Assembly: GCA_003586115.2 (NCBI GenBank)
Contig: QVOM02000115.1
Span: forward strand, 10,055,980-10,119,979
Length of the DNA stretch: 64,000 bases
Source: Salvator merianae
Lineage: Eukaryota; Chordata; Lepidosauria; Squamata; Teiidae
Direction: 5' to 3'
The notes under the pieces are model-generated. The model worked only from the letters and a program-made list of their open reading frames with translations. It was not told the origin of the DNA and did not search any database. The position numbers were made by a program, and so were the translations under genes. This document shows positions 46,315 through 57,920 of the stretch, one piece after another. The first letter of the stretch is position 1, and the number at the start of each line of letters is the position of its first letter.

Positions 46315-47438
46315 GTATTTAGTAGGGATGTGCACGAAATTTCGAAGCAACGAAATTTCGTACGAATTTCGTTGCTTCGCAACATTCGCATCGAATGCGA
46401 AGTGCCCTCCCTATCGCGAAAGCGAATAGCGAAAGTCACGGCGATTTTCGTCAATTTTCGTGACCTTCGCTACTCACCGCGAACGGCTATTTTTCGTCCT
46501 TTTTCGCTGCGAAAACTGCGAAGCAACGAAGCTCGGTAGCTTCGTAGCCTCAAGTCTCTGCCTCTAGAGGTGGAAATTGTAATGCATCACATTAGGAAAG
46601 ACGGTATTTTTTTAACTCTTCGCCTGCCTCGCAGCGATCGCACCGCATGAAGATGAGAAACTCAGATGGCTAGGAGTTAATAAAACGTCTTTGATGGTGG
46701 TATATAGTTCTGCTTTTTGAAACGGAGGGCAAGACAAGGCGTCATTTTGCTGCTGCTCGGAAGTAGGGAGGGAGGGCAAGACGAGGCGTCATTTCGCTGC
46801 TGCTCGGAAGTAGGGAGTTATTTCATCCTGCGGCTGCCGCCAGTCTTCTAAATTACGCGCTGAGCTGAAGGCAATTGCTTCGTGTGTCGCTGACTAAGCC
46901 TGCCCGCCTCGTAGGCGAGGTAATAATTTCTGTGCCCCAAACAATCGGCATGGACGGCAGACAGCGACAAGTCGCGCCGATAAGTTAAAGGGACAGAAGT
47001 TAGCGCGCATGCGTGCACAGACATGAGCGTCGAAAAGGCATCGAAAATGACAAAAAATCAAAGCAAAAAAAATTCCTTTGCTTCCTTTCGCTTGCTTTCG
47101 AGCTGCAGTGAGGAACCCAAAACGTACCTTCGTTGCTTTGAATCCTGCTATAAACCGGCCGCCGGTAAAAAGTAAGCTCCGTGCAATTTTTACTTTTAAC
47201 GAAGCAACTCCTTAAATTAGCAACGTGGACGGTCAAATATAGAAGGGAGAGGGCAGGGGGATATGTGGCGTTTGATTTTGCACTTCCGGTTTTCAAAAAT
47301 TTACAAAAATTTTCGCTGCGAAAACGAAAATCGCCATTTTCGCGACTTCCGTTTTCGTGCGAAAACGAAGCAATGAAGTTTCGATGCATTGCGAAACGAA
47401 CAGAGAAAATTCATTTCGTGCACATCCCTAGTATTTAG
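46315..47438. mobile_element. hAT-like non-autonomous element 3 with 8-bp TSD
   Basis: Ends TAGGGATGTGCACGAAA (46323) and TTTCGTGCACATCCCTA (to 47430) are a perfect 17-bp TIR. The TSD gtatttag is identical on both sides (46315-46322, 47431-47438). The body (1108 bp) shares landmarks with element 1: 'cctctagaggt', 'ctcagatggctag', 'gagttaataaaa', 'tatagttctg', 'ggagggcaag', 'aagggagaggg..ggatatgtgg'. A 129-codon minus frame (47000-47389) is not transposase-like. The perfect TIR suggests it is the youngest of the four. Confidence 0.92.
46724..46817. repeat. 47-bp tandem duplication inside hAT-like element 3
   Basis: The unit beginning ggagggcaagac and ending ggaagtaggga occurs twice in a row (46724-46770, 46771-46817) with two or three differences. 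Confidence 0.9.
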
Positions 47439-47639
47439 CTGTTGTAAAATAAAAGTAAGATTCACATACAGGTTAGACATGCACTATTAATGAAGATCTA
47501 CGTGGATTTTAGCCATACAGCATATGATGTGAAAGATCAGAGGATTTGTTATTGTTGTTGTTTTTCTGGAAGAGAACCTAAGCTGGAAACATTTTTTGCG
47601 ATGAGGCAACAGTCACCTCATTTGTCCTAGATTATTTAT

Positions 47640-47705
47640 TTATTTGCATTTAGTTACCATCTCTCTGTGAAAGTACCCAGTATGATTTATATTTCCTAAT
47701 AGCAT
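47640..47705 (-). mobile_element. LINE 3'-tail remnant
   Basis: (TTTA)n at about 47635-47645 followed by 'tttgcatttagttaccat' is the minus-strand form of the '..taaatgcaaataaataaa' end of L2-like elements. No coding sequence remains. Confidence 0.45.
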
Positions 47706-48621
47706 CAACTTATCTAAAGGCTTTGAAAGTTGCTGCTTTCCACCCACGAGTTTACAACTGAAAGCAAAGATTGAAAATCCTTCTTTCTCCTTGAATAAAC
47801 TCCTTTTAGGCACTCTAACATAAATTGAGCAAGCAGGTCCTTAAATCTGTTCCTGATTCAGCAGTTCGCCTGACATTTGTGCTGGGGGTGGTAACTGACC
47901 GCAGTTATGCATGGGCAGAAACAGATAAAATATGTAATTTGTGCATATGGAGTATACCTGGGCAAGGCTATTATGAAGGCAGAGGAAGATTTATGGTACT
48001 TGTAGCTATTTGGTGAAATTGCTTTTAAAATGCCAATGTTTTGTAAATAAAGATAAGTGTGTTACTACCACTAGGTGCACTTAATTATTCTGAAGAAGAT
48101 ATGTTTTATTTTGACATGAAAATAAAGACGCATAGTCTCTGCAGAGTTGGGCAAGAATCTTATTCTTTATTCATATTTGCAATTATGGAAAAAAGAAAAG
48201 CATAATCCCCTCCAGCCTACTCCACACATTGCAGAGGCAGCCTAAGTCAGAGACAGAAGGTTTTGAAGGACAGTGGCGGGGGAGATGCAGTTTTCATGGT
48301 AAATTTTTTGTGCTGTCTCCTGAGTCTTTGCACTTTCTGCTCTCTCTTCCCTTTTGCTATATTTTATGATTTATCCCAATAAGTAGCTGGACACTTCATC
48401 TACAGCAGCTGATACAAAAGGCATGCATTTCAAAATAGACTTGAGCATGGTTGGGCAAATGTGTTTTCCTTAAAAGAACCTGATGAAGAAGATTATGAAA
48501 AGAAAAGAGAAGGCAGATATTGTTTCCTTTTCTTCTTTTTTAAATCTAATAATAATTTTGACTTATTAATTCAAAATATTGTCATACCGCTTTCTGCTGA
48601 CCATCTCAAAGTGACTGTTTC
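47706..48621. other. no recognisable feature
   Basis: Unique-looking DNA. 'ataccgctttctgctgaccatctcaaag' (abridged) near 48585-48612 hints at another old LINE/SINE 3' end on the minus strand. Confidence 0.4.
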
Positions 48622-48702
48622 TAAGGGTGATTCTGCACCTGGAGAGAAGGCTCCTAGTATGCTTGCTGCTCCGATATGCTGGCCTGTGCAGAATCACTCT
48701 AA
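48622..48702. mobile_element. 75-bp mini-MITE, TSD TAA
   Basis: GGGTGATTCTGCAC (48625) mirrors gtgcagaatcactc (to 48699; reverse complement GAGTGATTCTGCAC). TAA flanks both ends (48622-48624, 48700-48702). This is the minimal size for a two-ended element, with Harbinger-type TSD and ends similar to the '..CTTTCTGCAC' families here. Confidence 0.72.
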
Positions 48703-49164
48703 GATAGGTACAAAAACAAGACTAGAACAATATTTTAGAAAACCTATTTAAAATAATATGAAGAGATAGGGCAGTAATTAGGAAGAGGTATCCAGAACAG
48801 ACAAATCAATCTGCCATACAAGGCAAGTCTAGCCAAAAAGATAGGTAGTGTTGTGTTTCCCCATCATCAGCATCCATTCAGGAGCAAGTACATTTGTCCC
48901 TTATATAATGACTTTGCATTTATACAGTGTGTAAAATACAGCTTTGTTTGTATAACACCTCTTTTATAAGCACAGCTATTCTCCTGTGCTACTAGTAGAA
49001 TATGACTTCCCTTGTTTAATGAAATCCCCCAAAAATCAATAATGCAGTTTCGCCTATGCTATGCCATTGACATTTTGATGATCTGGGTCTCTCATTTGTA
49101 GTGTCATTGGTTTACAGTGATTATCTGGGTTTCATCTCTGCGATGTTGTTGCCTTACATTGGAA
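48703..49164. other. no recognisable feature
   Basis: Unique-looking AT-rich DNA. Confidence 0.4.
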
Positions 49165-49490
49165 GAGTTGTGGCCTGTTTGCGTTTTTTGACTAGTGAGT
49201 TCACTAGGCAACTGCATCTGCACCATGTAGTGGCCCAAACAACTGGAAACATCAGCTAGCCAGATCCCAGTCAAGTGCATTCATGCTTGCTTCCAGGTGC
49301 ATTTGCAGAGTTGCACTGCACGCTGCATGCTGTGGCTGTGCCTGTGCAATAGTGTGATTGCACCTGTGTGTGCCTGCACAATCCACAGTGTTACTGGTTG
49401 CCATGACAGCAGCCAGATGCTTCCTGGCCACTGTCATAGTGAATATAGTTATCCCATTTTAAGAAGGAAAATGTGAAAACACTCTGAGCC
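49165..49490 (-). mobile_element. Harbinger-like MITE family A, inverted, partial
   Basis: Left end ggcctgtttgcg, then 'gactagtgagttcactag..aactgcatctgcacc', 'cagtcaagtgc', 'ttccaggtgcatttgcag', 'ggttgccatgacagcagccagatg' (abridged) and 'cccattttaa..aaaatgtgaaaac'. These are the family A blocks in reverse order. TSD unclear. Confidence 0.5.
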
Positions 49491-50954
49491 TCCATAGTTG
49501 CTCTAAACCCTGGTTTTCCATAAGAAATTACTTCCATAACGTGACTTTGCACTGTGCAGTGGTTTGTGGAAACCATGTGATAGTGTTACTGAATGAATGA
49601 GTGCAAAGTGTTTGGGAAATCCTTATTGAATTATGTAGATTTTGTGCTACAGACCCATTTATGCCAACTAGTTGCTTATTAGAAGCATCTGACTTCTGTG
49701 GATACACCTGGAAGTGCCTGCATCAACTGCAAGGAGATTTAATTGACTCTTTTAAATCTGGGAATCAAATCATAAGCGGTTTTGCCAAGTATTGCCACAT
49801 GAGCTTCTTAGTAGGAGGGCAAAACTCTGCAGGGCTGTCCCAGGTGCTCCTGGGTATGCCCCCATCTACTAGCCACTGTTGCTACTTGGGGACCTGTGAC
49901 ACAATTCCAGCTGCAAAGCTTCCAGGGAGGAGCTGCGCTGTGAGAACATCCCACCAGACTAGGTAAGTGTTAGCAAGCATTATTCTGTTCATTTCTTCCT
50001 GACCTATTTTTCTATTTTGTCTCTTTATCTCCCCTTCAGTCCTGCACACTTCCTTTTGGGAAAGTTGATTCAATATCAATTGCATGATTTGCATTGACCT
50101 GACAAGGAGCTGTGGGAATGCTCACAGGGTGTGGGGATTTCGTGTTCCTGCACCAATCAAGCAAGCACCCCAACTCAGAAGAGGGAAAAGTATTGTCAAC
50201 TGTGCTTTCCTGACAGGGCAAGAAAAAGCATTCTGACAGCAGTTTCGCCTTCTCTGTGTACCACCTCCATCTCTATGCAGAACCTCCTATACCTGGAAAT
50301 GACCCCATGGGATCCAAACACCACAGGCTTGTTTTCAAAGACACGGAAAGTGCCTGACTTTGCTGACCACTTCCTGTGCCATCTTGAGATGGATCTTCAG
50401 CAGAAGTATCAATGCCAGGGAATAAAAGTTCCTCGACTTCAGCATTTATGTTTAAAACTGCCAAAAATGCTTAGTCGTGGAGAACTGAGCAACAATGATT
50501 TGTTATTTTAAGTCAAAACCATTTAAATATGACTACCATAAAAGGATGTACCAAATAAGGAAAGGACATCATCAATATCTAGAAATTGTAGAATAAAGAC
50601 CAGCTAAACAACACTGATAGATTAAGTGAAATAAAGTCTTTGGAGCTGTAGAACTGGAAGAAAGCCAATTAAATATACAAGCTGATACAGAGAAAAAAAG
50701 AATAGCCAAAAACATGTTTGCAGAAACAGTATTAGCAGCAGATGAATATTTTATAGGTGTACCTGAGGAAGACGCAGCACCTGCTGCACCAAAAAGGAAC
50801 CACAAATGGAAGAAGATCATTTGAGATAAAGGCAAGAGTTGATGGAACAGTGTTTTCTTGCCCTTAAACTTGTTGCAAGCAAAGAACTTGAACAAGCACC
50901 AAAGAGTCAGTGAAGAACTGGGAAACAAGATCAGGGACGCTTGTTAACAAAATG
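49491..50954. other. no gene recognised; one open frame of 126 codons
   Basis: The plus frame 50131-50511 (126 codons) is Ser/Leu/Cys-rich with no motif I recognise. A moderately purine-rich, stop-interrupted region follows at 50540-50920 and might be an old coding remnant, but it matches nothing by eye. Confidence 0.35.
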
Positions 50955-51475
50955 CTTTCACACTTCATGGAGGCCCTTGTGACTGGGAGCAGCTCATCGC
51001 TGCTCCCAATCATGAATAGTTGTGGAGCAAAAATTAGTGCTCCACAGCTTTACTGGAAACTGAGACTTGCCTCCTGGTAATGTGCATTCACACTTGGAAT
51101 GCACGGTCACACTACATGTGATGGCTGTGCCTGTTCATAAGTGCCAGTCTGTTCACTGGTGAGGCCCCTTTGCACTGGGGAGCCATGGCTTCTCATCAGA
51201 AGTTGCCACAGGCTCCTCCAAAACACTCCACTACTTACCAGAAGTGTCTGGATTGCTCCTGGATGACTGCTTCTGCACCCTTTTCTGGGTGTGGCACAGT
51301 AAGTGGGCACAGCTGCAGCTCCCCAGTCATGCATGGTGTCCAGATCACTGTGACAACATATGAGTGTGTGCCAGATGTTCTCTTGCATTTTACCATGGTG
51401 ATCCAGATTGCTCTGGCTAGGCCATTCACATTTGTGTGTTGCTGACCTGGTACAGACCTATTCCAACATGCAGTG
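50955..51475 (-). mobile_element. Harbinger-like MITE-related region
   Basis: 'ttcatggaggcccttgtgac', 'tgctccacagctttactgg', 'ttgcctcctggtaatgtgca' and 'aggcccctttgcac' run in the same order as the start of 53441-53826. An inverted pair 'gggagcagctc'/'gctgctccc' forms a hairpin at 50986-51008. Ends are unclear, so this may be two overlapping elements (50955-51160 and 51160-51475). Confidence 0.42.
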
Positions 51476-51480
51476 AATGA

Positions 51481-51646
51481 GACACTTTCTGCACTTGGCC
51501 TTATTATGGATTATATCCCAGAATAGGGACCTGCTATCCACATGCTAGTGTAAACTATGAAAGGTCTTGCTCAGGGCCTACTATAGTCTGCACTAGCATG
51601 CAGATGGCAGGTCCCTATTTGGAGATATAATCTGTAATATGGCTGC
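51481..51646. mobile_element. 180-bp palindromic MITE, copy 3 (right end decayed)
   Basis: Begins 'actttctgcacttggcctta' and keeps the central 'tgctagtgtaaactatgaaa..ctgcactagcatgc' (abridged) of copy 1 with only a few changes. The right terminal ~20 bp have degenerated. Confidence 0.75.
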
Positions 51647-53035
51647 CTGAATGACTGCCAGTGTGCTAGGTCTTACTCATCCTGGTATGGCATTGTTATA
51701 TTGTACTAGGCAGGTAAGTGTGAATCCAGTCTCAGTCTGATGAACCTCCTTTTGTATTTCTTTCATGCTTTCAGTGTTTCACTTTATTTCAGTCAGCAAA
51801 AAGACCCATTGCACCATCCCAAAGCATTCCCTCATCATCTGCTGTGGTCTCCTATCTTGTCCTTTCTTAATATGATTTGGCTGTTTCACATACAGATCCC
51901 AGTGTAATAATGTCAATGCATTTTTTAAAGTCTTAATAAAATTATTTTGAAAAATACTAAAGTAAAATGAATAGAGATTGCAGAACTGTTGTACACTGAG
52001 GTGTACTCTATCTCCCCTGCAAGCAACTAAAATGCAGAAATATCGACTGAAATAGCTGATGCTTATTGGCCTCTAAACAGCAGGAAACAGCTAAGTAACC
52101 CAAGTAACCCAATCATAGTTTTCCCTGCAATTGTTACATATATTTTATTTCTATTCTAATTCTATGTGTTATTTTCAAACTTGCATCTAAAAAGAATTGA
52201 CATAGGCAAATTAATTTGTATCTCTTTTGCCTTTTTGCTCTGAAAGGGAATTCAGAGTTCTTGCCCTTGAAAATCAGCAATTGCAGAATATGAGTGAAAG
52301 ATGTGACTGTGCTCAGGACCTGTATATGGGCGGCCCATTGGTATCTGGTTGAACATTGTGAGGAGAACCTTCTGGCTGTCCTAATTGTGCCCGGTGGGCA
52401 AAGGACAAGGCAGTTTAAAGAAAGTGCTACCAAGGTCAGACAGTATAAGGTCAGATAATGGGTCAGATGTTATAAGGCTGGTATCGTATGAAACCCCAGT
52501 GAAAATTGACCCCACTGAAAATTATGTAGTCAATCCTGGATTGAAAGATCTGTGAAAGAGAAAGGAAGAGGAGACACATGCTCCGCTCTGACTTCTTCTT
52601 ACAGTGACAAGAAGTTGCATATGGAAGCACTCAAGCAGGGAATACTTACACACTTCATTCTGCTCACAGTTTCCCAGCAACTGCCCTCCAAAGGGATATA
52701 TCGTCCTATGTCAGATAGGTCATGTAGCCTTCAGGGCTAATAGCTGTGGATTGCTCTTCCCACCATGAACTGGTTCAAACTCTTTTGAAATCTTCCACAT
52801 TCATAGTCAACCCTACATTTTGTGGAAGTGAATCCCATCATTCAGTTTCATATTGTGTTTCAAGAACTCCAGACTAATCATGTGTGTGAAGGTTCCCACA
52901 CCTATTGTGACAGTTATAATACGGGTATAGTTTCATAGGTGCATAGTTAGAGAAGATGATGGAGGGAGCTTTATCACTCAATTTTACTAAAGTATTTTTT
53001 TTAAAAAAATTAAAACAATTAAACACAAAAACAAA
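51647..53035. other. no recognisable feature
   Basis: AT-rich unique-looking DNA. The 99-codon minus frame at 52134-52433 has no motif. Confidence 0.4.
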
Positions 53036-53440
53036 GTTTCAGCAATGGGGGAAAAGTTGGCAATGGAGCCTACCCCTTCGCACGGGCCCGAATGGGCCCG
53101 TACGAGGCCCCAAACGAGCCCACGCCTCTGCAATCGGGCCAGGGATGCTGGACAAGGCTGCACTGCACCCCGTCCGGTGTTCTGGTGCCCGATCGCGGGC
53201 GTGAATGGTGGTCGCCACGGCAGTGGCCTGCAAAGTGTCCCTGGCCCGATCGTGGCAGCGTGGGCTCGATTGGGGCCTCGCGTGGAGCTGCTGCAGTTGC
53301 CATGGCAGTGGCGAACACCATTATCCAGCTTTGGGTCTGTTTTCAGGCCCCATCGTGCAGACGGTGTCTGCACGATGGGGTCTGTTCCACACTAGAATGG
53401 GCTAATTAGCCCATTCTAGCATGGAAAGTGTGAACAGCCC
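53036..53440. mobile_element. GC-rich island ending like a Harbinger-like MITE
   Basis: About 400 bp with many CpGs in AT-rich surroundings. The right end carries 'cactagaatgggctaattag..cccattctag' and gtgtgaacagccc, matching the right end of the adjacent element (53826). Internal inverted pairs include 'ccatcgtgcagacggtgtctgcacgatgg' (abridged arms ccatcgtgcagac) and gggcccgaatgggcccg. Up to six overlapping frames exist on both strands; none is gene-like. The left end is not defined. Confidence 0.55.
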
Positions 53441-53826
53441 CTCACTAGTTATGTGCATAACATTTTGTGGAGGCCCTAGCAACCAGGAGTGTCTGCAGAT
53501 ACTCCTGATTGCTACTAGCAGTGGATAATGAAATTGTTGTCCACAGCTCTACCAGGAACAGCTTGATTTCTCCCAGTATGCACTGTTTTCACCTACTTCC
53601 AGGTGCAAACGCTACAATCATGTGCCCTATCTCTGGTTGCCATGGCAGTGGTCAAACATTTCCACAGCCACTGTCATGATGGGAGGCCAGCATTCACACT
53701 GCAAGTACTAGAAGCCTGTTTCCAGGTTGTTCCAGCCCTCACAAGGATGGCTGCCATACTTCCATACTGTTCCACCTTAGAATGGGTTCATTATCCCATT
53801 CTAAGGTGAAAAGTGTGAAAAGGCCC
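53441..53826 (-). mobile_element. Harbinger-like MITE family A, inverted
   Basis: The reverse complement matches 19732-20159 along its length: 'gctgttccagc..', 'ccagccctcacaaggatggctgccata' (abridged), 'ggttgccatggcagtgg' and 'gtccacagct'. Its right end is gtgtgaaaaggccc, and the palindrome 'ccttagaatggg..cccattctaagg' lies just inside (53774-53808). The left end adjoins the GC-rich island directly. Confidence 0.65.
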
Positions 53827-55379
53827 AAAGATCTCTTTCCTGGTCAGTCGCAGACAGCTATGATCCTACTAATCTACATGCATAGTTAGTCTATGTGAAC
53901 ACTTCACAATTGTTCATACTAAACATGAGCTACCATTTTGATGCTCATTTCCTCAGTATGCAGAGATCCTTTTTGGAGCCCTTCACAGCTTCTTTTTTGT
54001 TTTTATCACTCTGCACAAATTGGCACCTGCAACAAACCTGGCTATTTGACTACTTATTCCAGATTTATGTTAGTTAGTAATGCTCCAGGTGCAGAACCTT
54101 TGGAGAATCCACTTATTGCTCTACAATGTGAGAAATGTCTATTTACTGTTATAATCTGGTTATCTATAGGATCATCTTTTGCTTATCCATAAGAGGATCT
54201 GTCCTTTTATTTTATGGCTGTTATGTTTACAAGGAAATCTTTCGTGAGGAACTTTATCAAAAACATTTTTAAGTTCAAGCAGACAATGTCTCCTGGATCA
54301 TCTTTATCCACATGTTTGTGGATGGTTTCATTCTTCACCTCAAGGACTCCTTGAACATCTTGGTTTAAGTATTATAACGCCTGCTCCCCAAATTAAGCTA
54401 CCCACAGCAATTCCATGTGCTGACTGCTTTCTTTTTAGAACTGGTTTGGAATGAACCAGGGGAGATTCAAAACAAACCCTTCATTCAAAGTGTCCTTTGT
54501 CCTTCACCTTCTGAATTCTAGCATCCCCCATCACACCCTAACCTGTCCAATTGTGCCCTGAACATCACTTGCACTGTTCTCCCCCTATCACACACCAACT
54601 TCTGCTTATTCTGTTCATTGTTTTATCTTCTCAACACTCCTACCATCCAGCTGGGTAACCTTTGAGATCTAATAGGACTTCTAGGAGTGTAGCCTTTCCT
54701 GAAAGTGGAGGCAAGCATGGCCCTCAGGGAGGATCCACAGTCCTCCATTTTCAGGAGGCTAAGTAGGCCTCAGAAGCATTCTGGGCAACTGGCAAAAAGG
54801 TGCATGGCCAGTGTCTGTGGCTCAGTGTGGGCTGCTTGGAAATGCAGGTGTGGTGGAGAACGTAAAGAAATGAATAGAATGCAGAAAGGCTGGGGCATGA
54901 TTAAAGAAAGCCATATGCTCAATGAGAAAAGGGTGGAGAGTGGGGAGTGTTGATCGGAGGCTAGGGTGTGATGGGGGAGGTTTGCACATGATGGGGAGAC
55001 CAATGGTACAATTGTATGAGATTGCTAATGCACAATGACTGGAGACTGGGATATGATTGAGGGGAGATTGTTCCAGACTTTGATTAAGGCATTCTGTACC
55101 AAAACCACCTCTCATACCCCAACTCCAATAAACAGGTGATGAACCCCACAAATTCATGTTGCACCAGCAGTTTTCATACCAGAATTCTCCAACCAAATAC
55201 TACTTTCTCTGTTCATTTACTATGCAAGCTTTCAAAAACAAACATCTGCCTGAAATGGAGTCTAGGCTTAGACTTCCACTCTCACTACTACCTGGATTCA
55301 GTAAAGAATCTGTATTAAGTCTCAGAGCCCCTGGGGGGGCTATTTTAGATGCACCACTGAAATGGATCCCCTGGTAGTC
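53827..55379. other. no recognisable feature
   Basis: Unique-looking DNA. The opposed frames at 54705-54953, 54770-55003 and 54822-55196 overlap and lack motifs. Confidence 0.4.
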
Positions 55380-55625
55380 CAAAAAATGGAGGCATGCATT
55401 TTGCATGCCTCTGTGTTCCAAATCAAGTCCCACTGGTCTGTCAGTAGACCTGTTTAATCAGATCTACCAGTGATCCAGATCATGGGCCCCTTGATCTGGT
55501 TTATGCTTCATCATGCAGCTGGAGTATAACAGAGGTGATTGGAGGCTCTCTTCGACCAGTCTACTATGCAGAAGGGAGGCTTGAGTCTACATTGTAGACC
55601 AGCCCAAGGTAAGTGCAGAAAAAAC
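55380..55625. mobile_element. partial MITE related to 16524-17029
   Basis: Shares 'gatccagatca..cttgatctgg' and the end 'ggtaagtgcagaaa' with the 16.5-kb element. An internal perfect palindrome gaggcatgcattttgcatgcctc (arms gaggcatgca) lies at about 55390-55412. The left end is not clear. Confidence 0.4.
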
Positions 55626-55894
55626 ATGTGAAAATTTAAGATAGTCACTGAGCAACTCACAAGATTTGATGATTTTTTGAAAAAGGATTTTCAAAGTTTT
55701 CTCAAACCTATTGGTTTCTATGAGATAAATTTTAAAATTTATGCAAAAAAAATCCAGTGATTGGTTCTTTATTGGGTGGGTGACAGAACTTCATGCCCCA
55801 CAACACAACCAAATAAGATTCCTTAGGATCACCACACAGGGAACTTAGCAACACAATGTTTCAATTTTTCCCTATGAATGGAACACCTATTTGC

Positions 55895-56003
55895 TTTTAA
55901 CCTTGTTTTTGAATTTAATTGTAAATTGCTTTGAGTTTTTTTTTTTTTTTAATATAAATCCAAAAGTAGTATATAAATGTTTTAAATAAATAAATAATAA
56001 CAA
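55895..56003 (+). mobile_element. LINE/SINE 3'-tail remnant
   Basis: 'ttgtaaattgctttgagttt', T-run, then 'agtagtatataaatgtttta' and (AAAT)n to about 56003 match the standard tail 'gccttgag..ggtatataaat..aaataaataaa' of L2/CR1-type ends. Confidence 0.55.
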
Positions 56004-57253
56004 GATTGGATGTTCTGCAAAATGGCCAAGTGTTCTAATAGAACACGTGGAACTTTCTAATGGGTTTTGAGTTTTGTTCCCATTCAAAATTTGTTCCATG
56101 TACACCTCAAATTAAAAGCGTAAGAAGAACGAACACTTTCTTGCTCAAACTAAATGTCTGCCTAATACAAACATCCTCTTTTTGCACACTTTATTTGCCT
56201 TTTTAAAATAATATTTTGAAGACACCCTCTCCCTCAATATTCCTGATACTGCCTATACCATTTTATTTCCTGTTAAATCTTCTTTGTGCACTAGTGATTG
56301 AATACAGTGGTAAAGCTGTTTATAATTATCAAGTCACTGAATTAGAACACAGGTGTTTGTATTTCAGCTCTGATCTTTTGTAACGTCTAAGAGAAGATGA
56401 ATGCTAGTTGCATAGGGTGGAGCTGCACTATGCTGATTGGGAATTAGTGCTATAAAGGAAAAATATATCTTTCCTATATAAGTTTAAGGGGGAAAGCTGT
56501 AGCTTTGTTATATGGATATAAGAAAAACCTCTTTTAGAAGTATTTTCTTTTAACAAAGTATCTTTTACCAGAATTGAAAGTAAAACCCCACATCTGTTGC
56601 CAATTACATAGTGATGTTCAGCTTTGCAGTACAAAATTGCAATAATGTTGTCTATAAAATTTGGGGTAATTATGATTTAAAGACCATTGCTCTGGAATTG
56701 TGCCAAATAGATGCCTATTTTTCATCTTGAAAAATGATAAACAGGAAAATTGCACTCACATAAAGAGAATCCTTCAGACACAAAAATCTCTCTTTGCCTC
56801 TTTTGTTGAGTGAATTACTGACTGCCACTAAATCTTGTGGCAGATGTACACTCACATTTTCGTCAACAGAAAAGCCAGTTCTTCTGCTGAAATACTCTTC
56901 TGCTGAAGGTGGCTCCAAAGTTGTTGTCATTCAAAAAGCACTTCCTGGATCCAGTTCTGCATTTTCATCTTTGAGCCCTTAAGGAAGAGGATCTGAAGAT
57001 ACATTCCTCTTAATAACTCAGATTTACTAGTTGAATCAGGAATCTTGGCAAGCTCTTACTCATTCAGCAGTCATCATAAGATTACAGAGTGAGTGGTGTA
57101 TATTGAACTTATAGCTATCATTGGAATTTTGGGATCTAGACCAGACAGTTGCAAGGGACCATTATCAGCAATGGGACTTGTATTTAGGTACGGCTTCCAT
57201 TCCAAAAAAATTAGAAGTCTGCAGCGAAGCACTGCCCGAGGGACCACTGACTC
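56004..57253. other. no recognisable feature
   Basis: AT-rich unique-looking DNA. The frames at 56428-56634 and 56715-56930 lack motifs. Confidence 0.42.
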
Positions 57254-57729
57254 TAAAGGCCCGTTTGCACTTTACAGCCTGGTATGGGAAGGCCATAGCA
57301 TAGCTATACCATACCAGGCTGGAAGGGATCAGGTATGAAGGTTGCCACCTGCACTTCGAGGGCTGGTAATGGCCTGAACTGGAGTGCTAGCATTTGAAGT
57401 GCAAATGACAGACCTGATTGCCATGTCAGCAGCCATGACAACATCTGGCTGTTGCCATAGTGATCAGGATGTGGTAGGTGACTGTGCAGCCACAGCAATC
57501 CTGCCCTGCCTACTGGCAGCATTCACACCCAGAAGTGGGTGCAAATGCTGTTGACGGGGAGCCATCCAGCTGCTTTTGGTCAAGCTGTGGACAATGTTTT
57601 AGTTGTTCACAATTAGGAGTGTCTGGGAACTGCTGGAGGCATTCCCAGAAGCAGCGGCAGTGGAGTGGGGCAGGCCTGTCTGGTGAGTGTCTCAGAGCTC
57701 ACTGAAAGGTAGGTGTGAACAGGCCCTAA
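57254..57729 (+). mobile_element. Harbinger-like MITE family A, best copy, TSD TAA
   Basis: TAA at 57254-57256 and 57727-57729 flanks AGGCCCGTTTGCAC and gtgtgaacaggccc. The 470-bp body starts with a strong palindrome, 'cagcctggtatgg..ccataccaggctgg' (57281-57322), then 'ttgccatgtcagcagcca', 'ttgccatagtgatcagg', 'tggtcaagctgtggac', and a 3' segment shared with 61130-61308. No ORF with transposase motifs. This copy best defines the family. Confidence 0.78.
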
Positions 57730-57845
57730 ATCTTCGACTCTGCTTGTTTTTCTGTTAAATAGCATAATCAGCCTAATCCTGTCAGACAGATGAAACTTAA
57801 GCTGTAAAGAATTTGTGCCCTGGGCAATGGCAGCTGTCGGACTGG

Positions 57846-57920
57846 CATCATCATCACCATCACCATCACCATCACCATCACCATCACCATCACCATCACC
57901 ATCACCATCACCATCACCAT
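57846..57920. repeat. (ATCACC)n hexanucleotide repeat
   Basis: About 12 near-perfect ATCACC units. They encode a poly-His run in one plus frame and Met-Val repeats on the minus strand, which are artefacts. Confidence 0.96.

Noticed and set aside
50131..50511. 126-codon ORF as a host exon
   Set aside because: No domain, no clear splice sites, composition typical of random sequence; left as unrecognised.
52987..53409. Six overlapping ORFs suggesting a GC-rich exon
   Set aside because: Open frames on both strands at once reflect GC-rich, stop-poor sequence; the ends match a MITE family.
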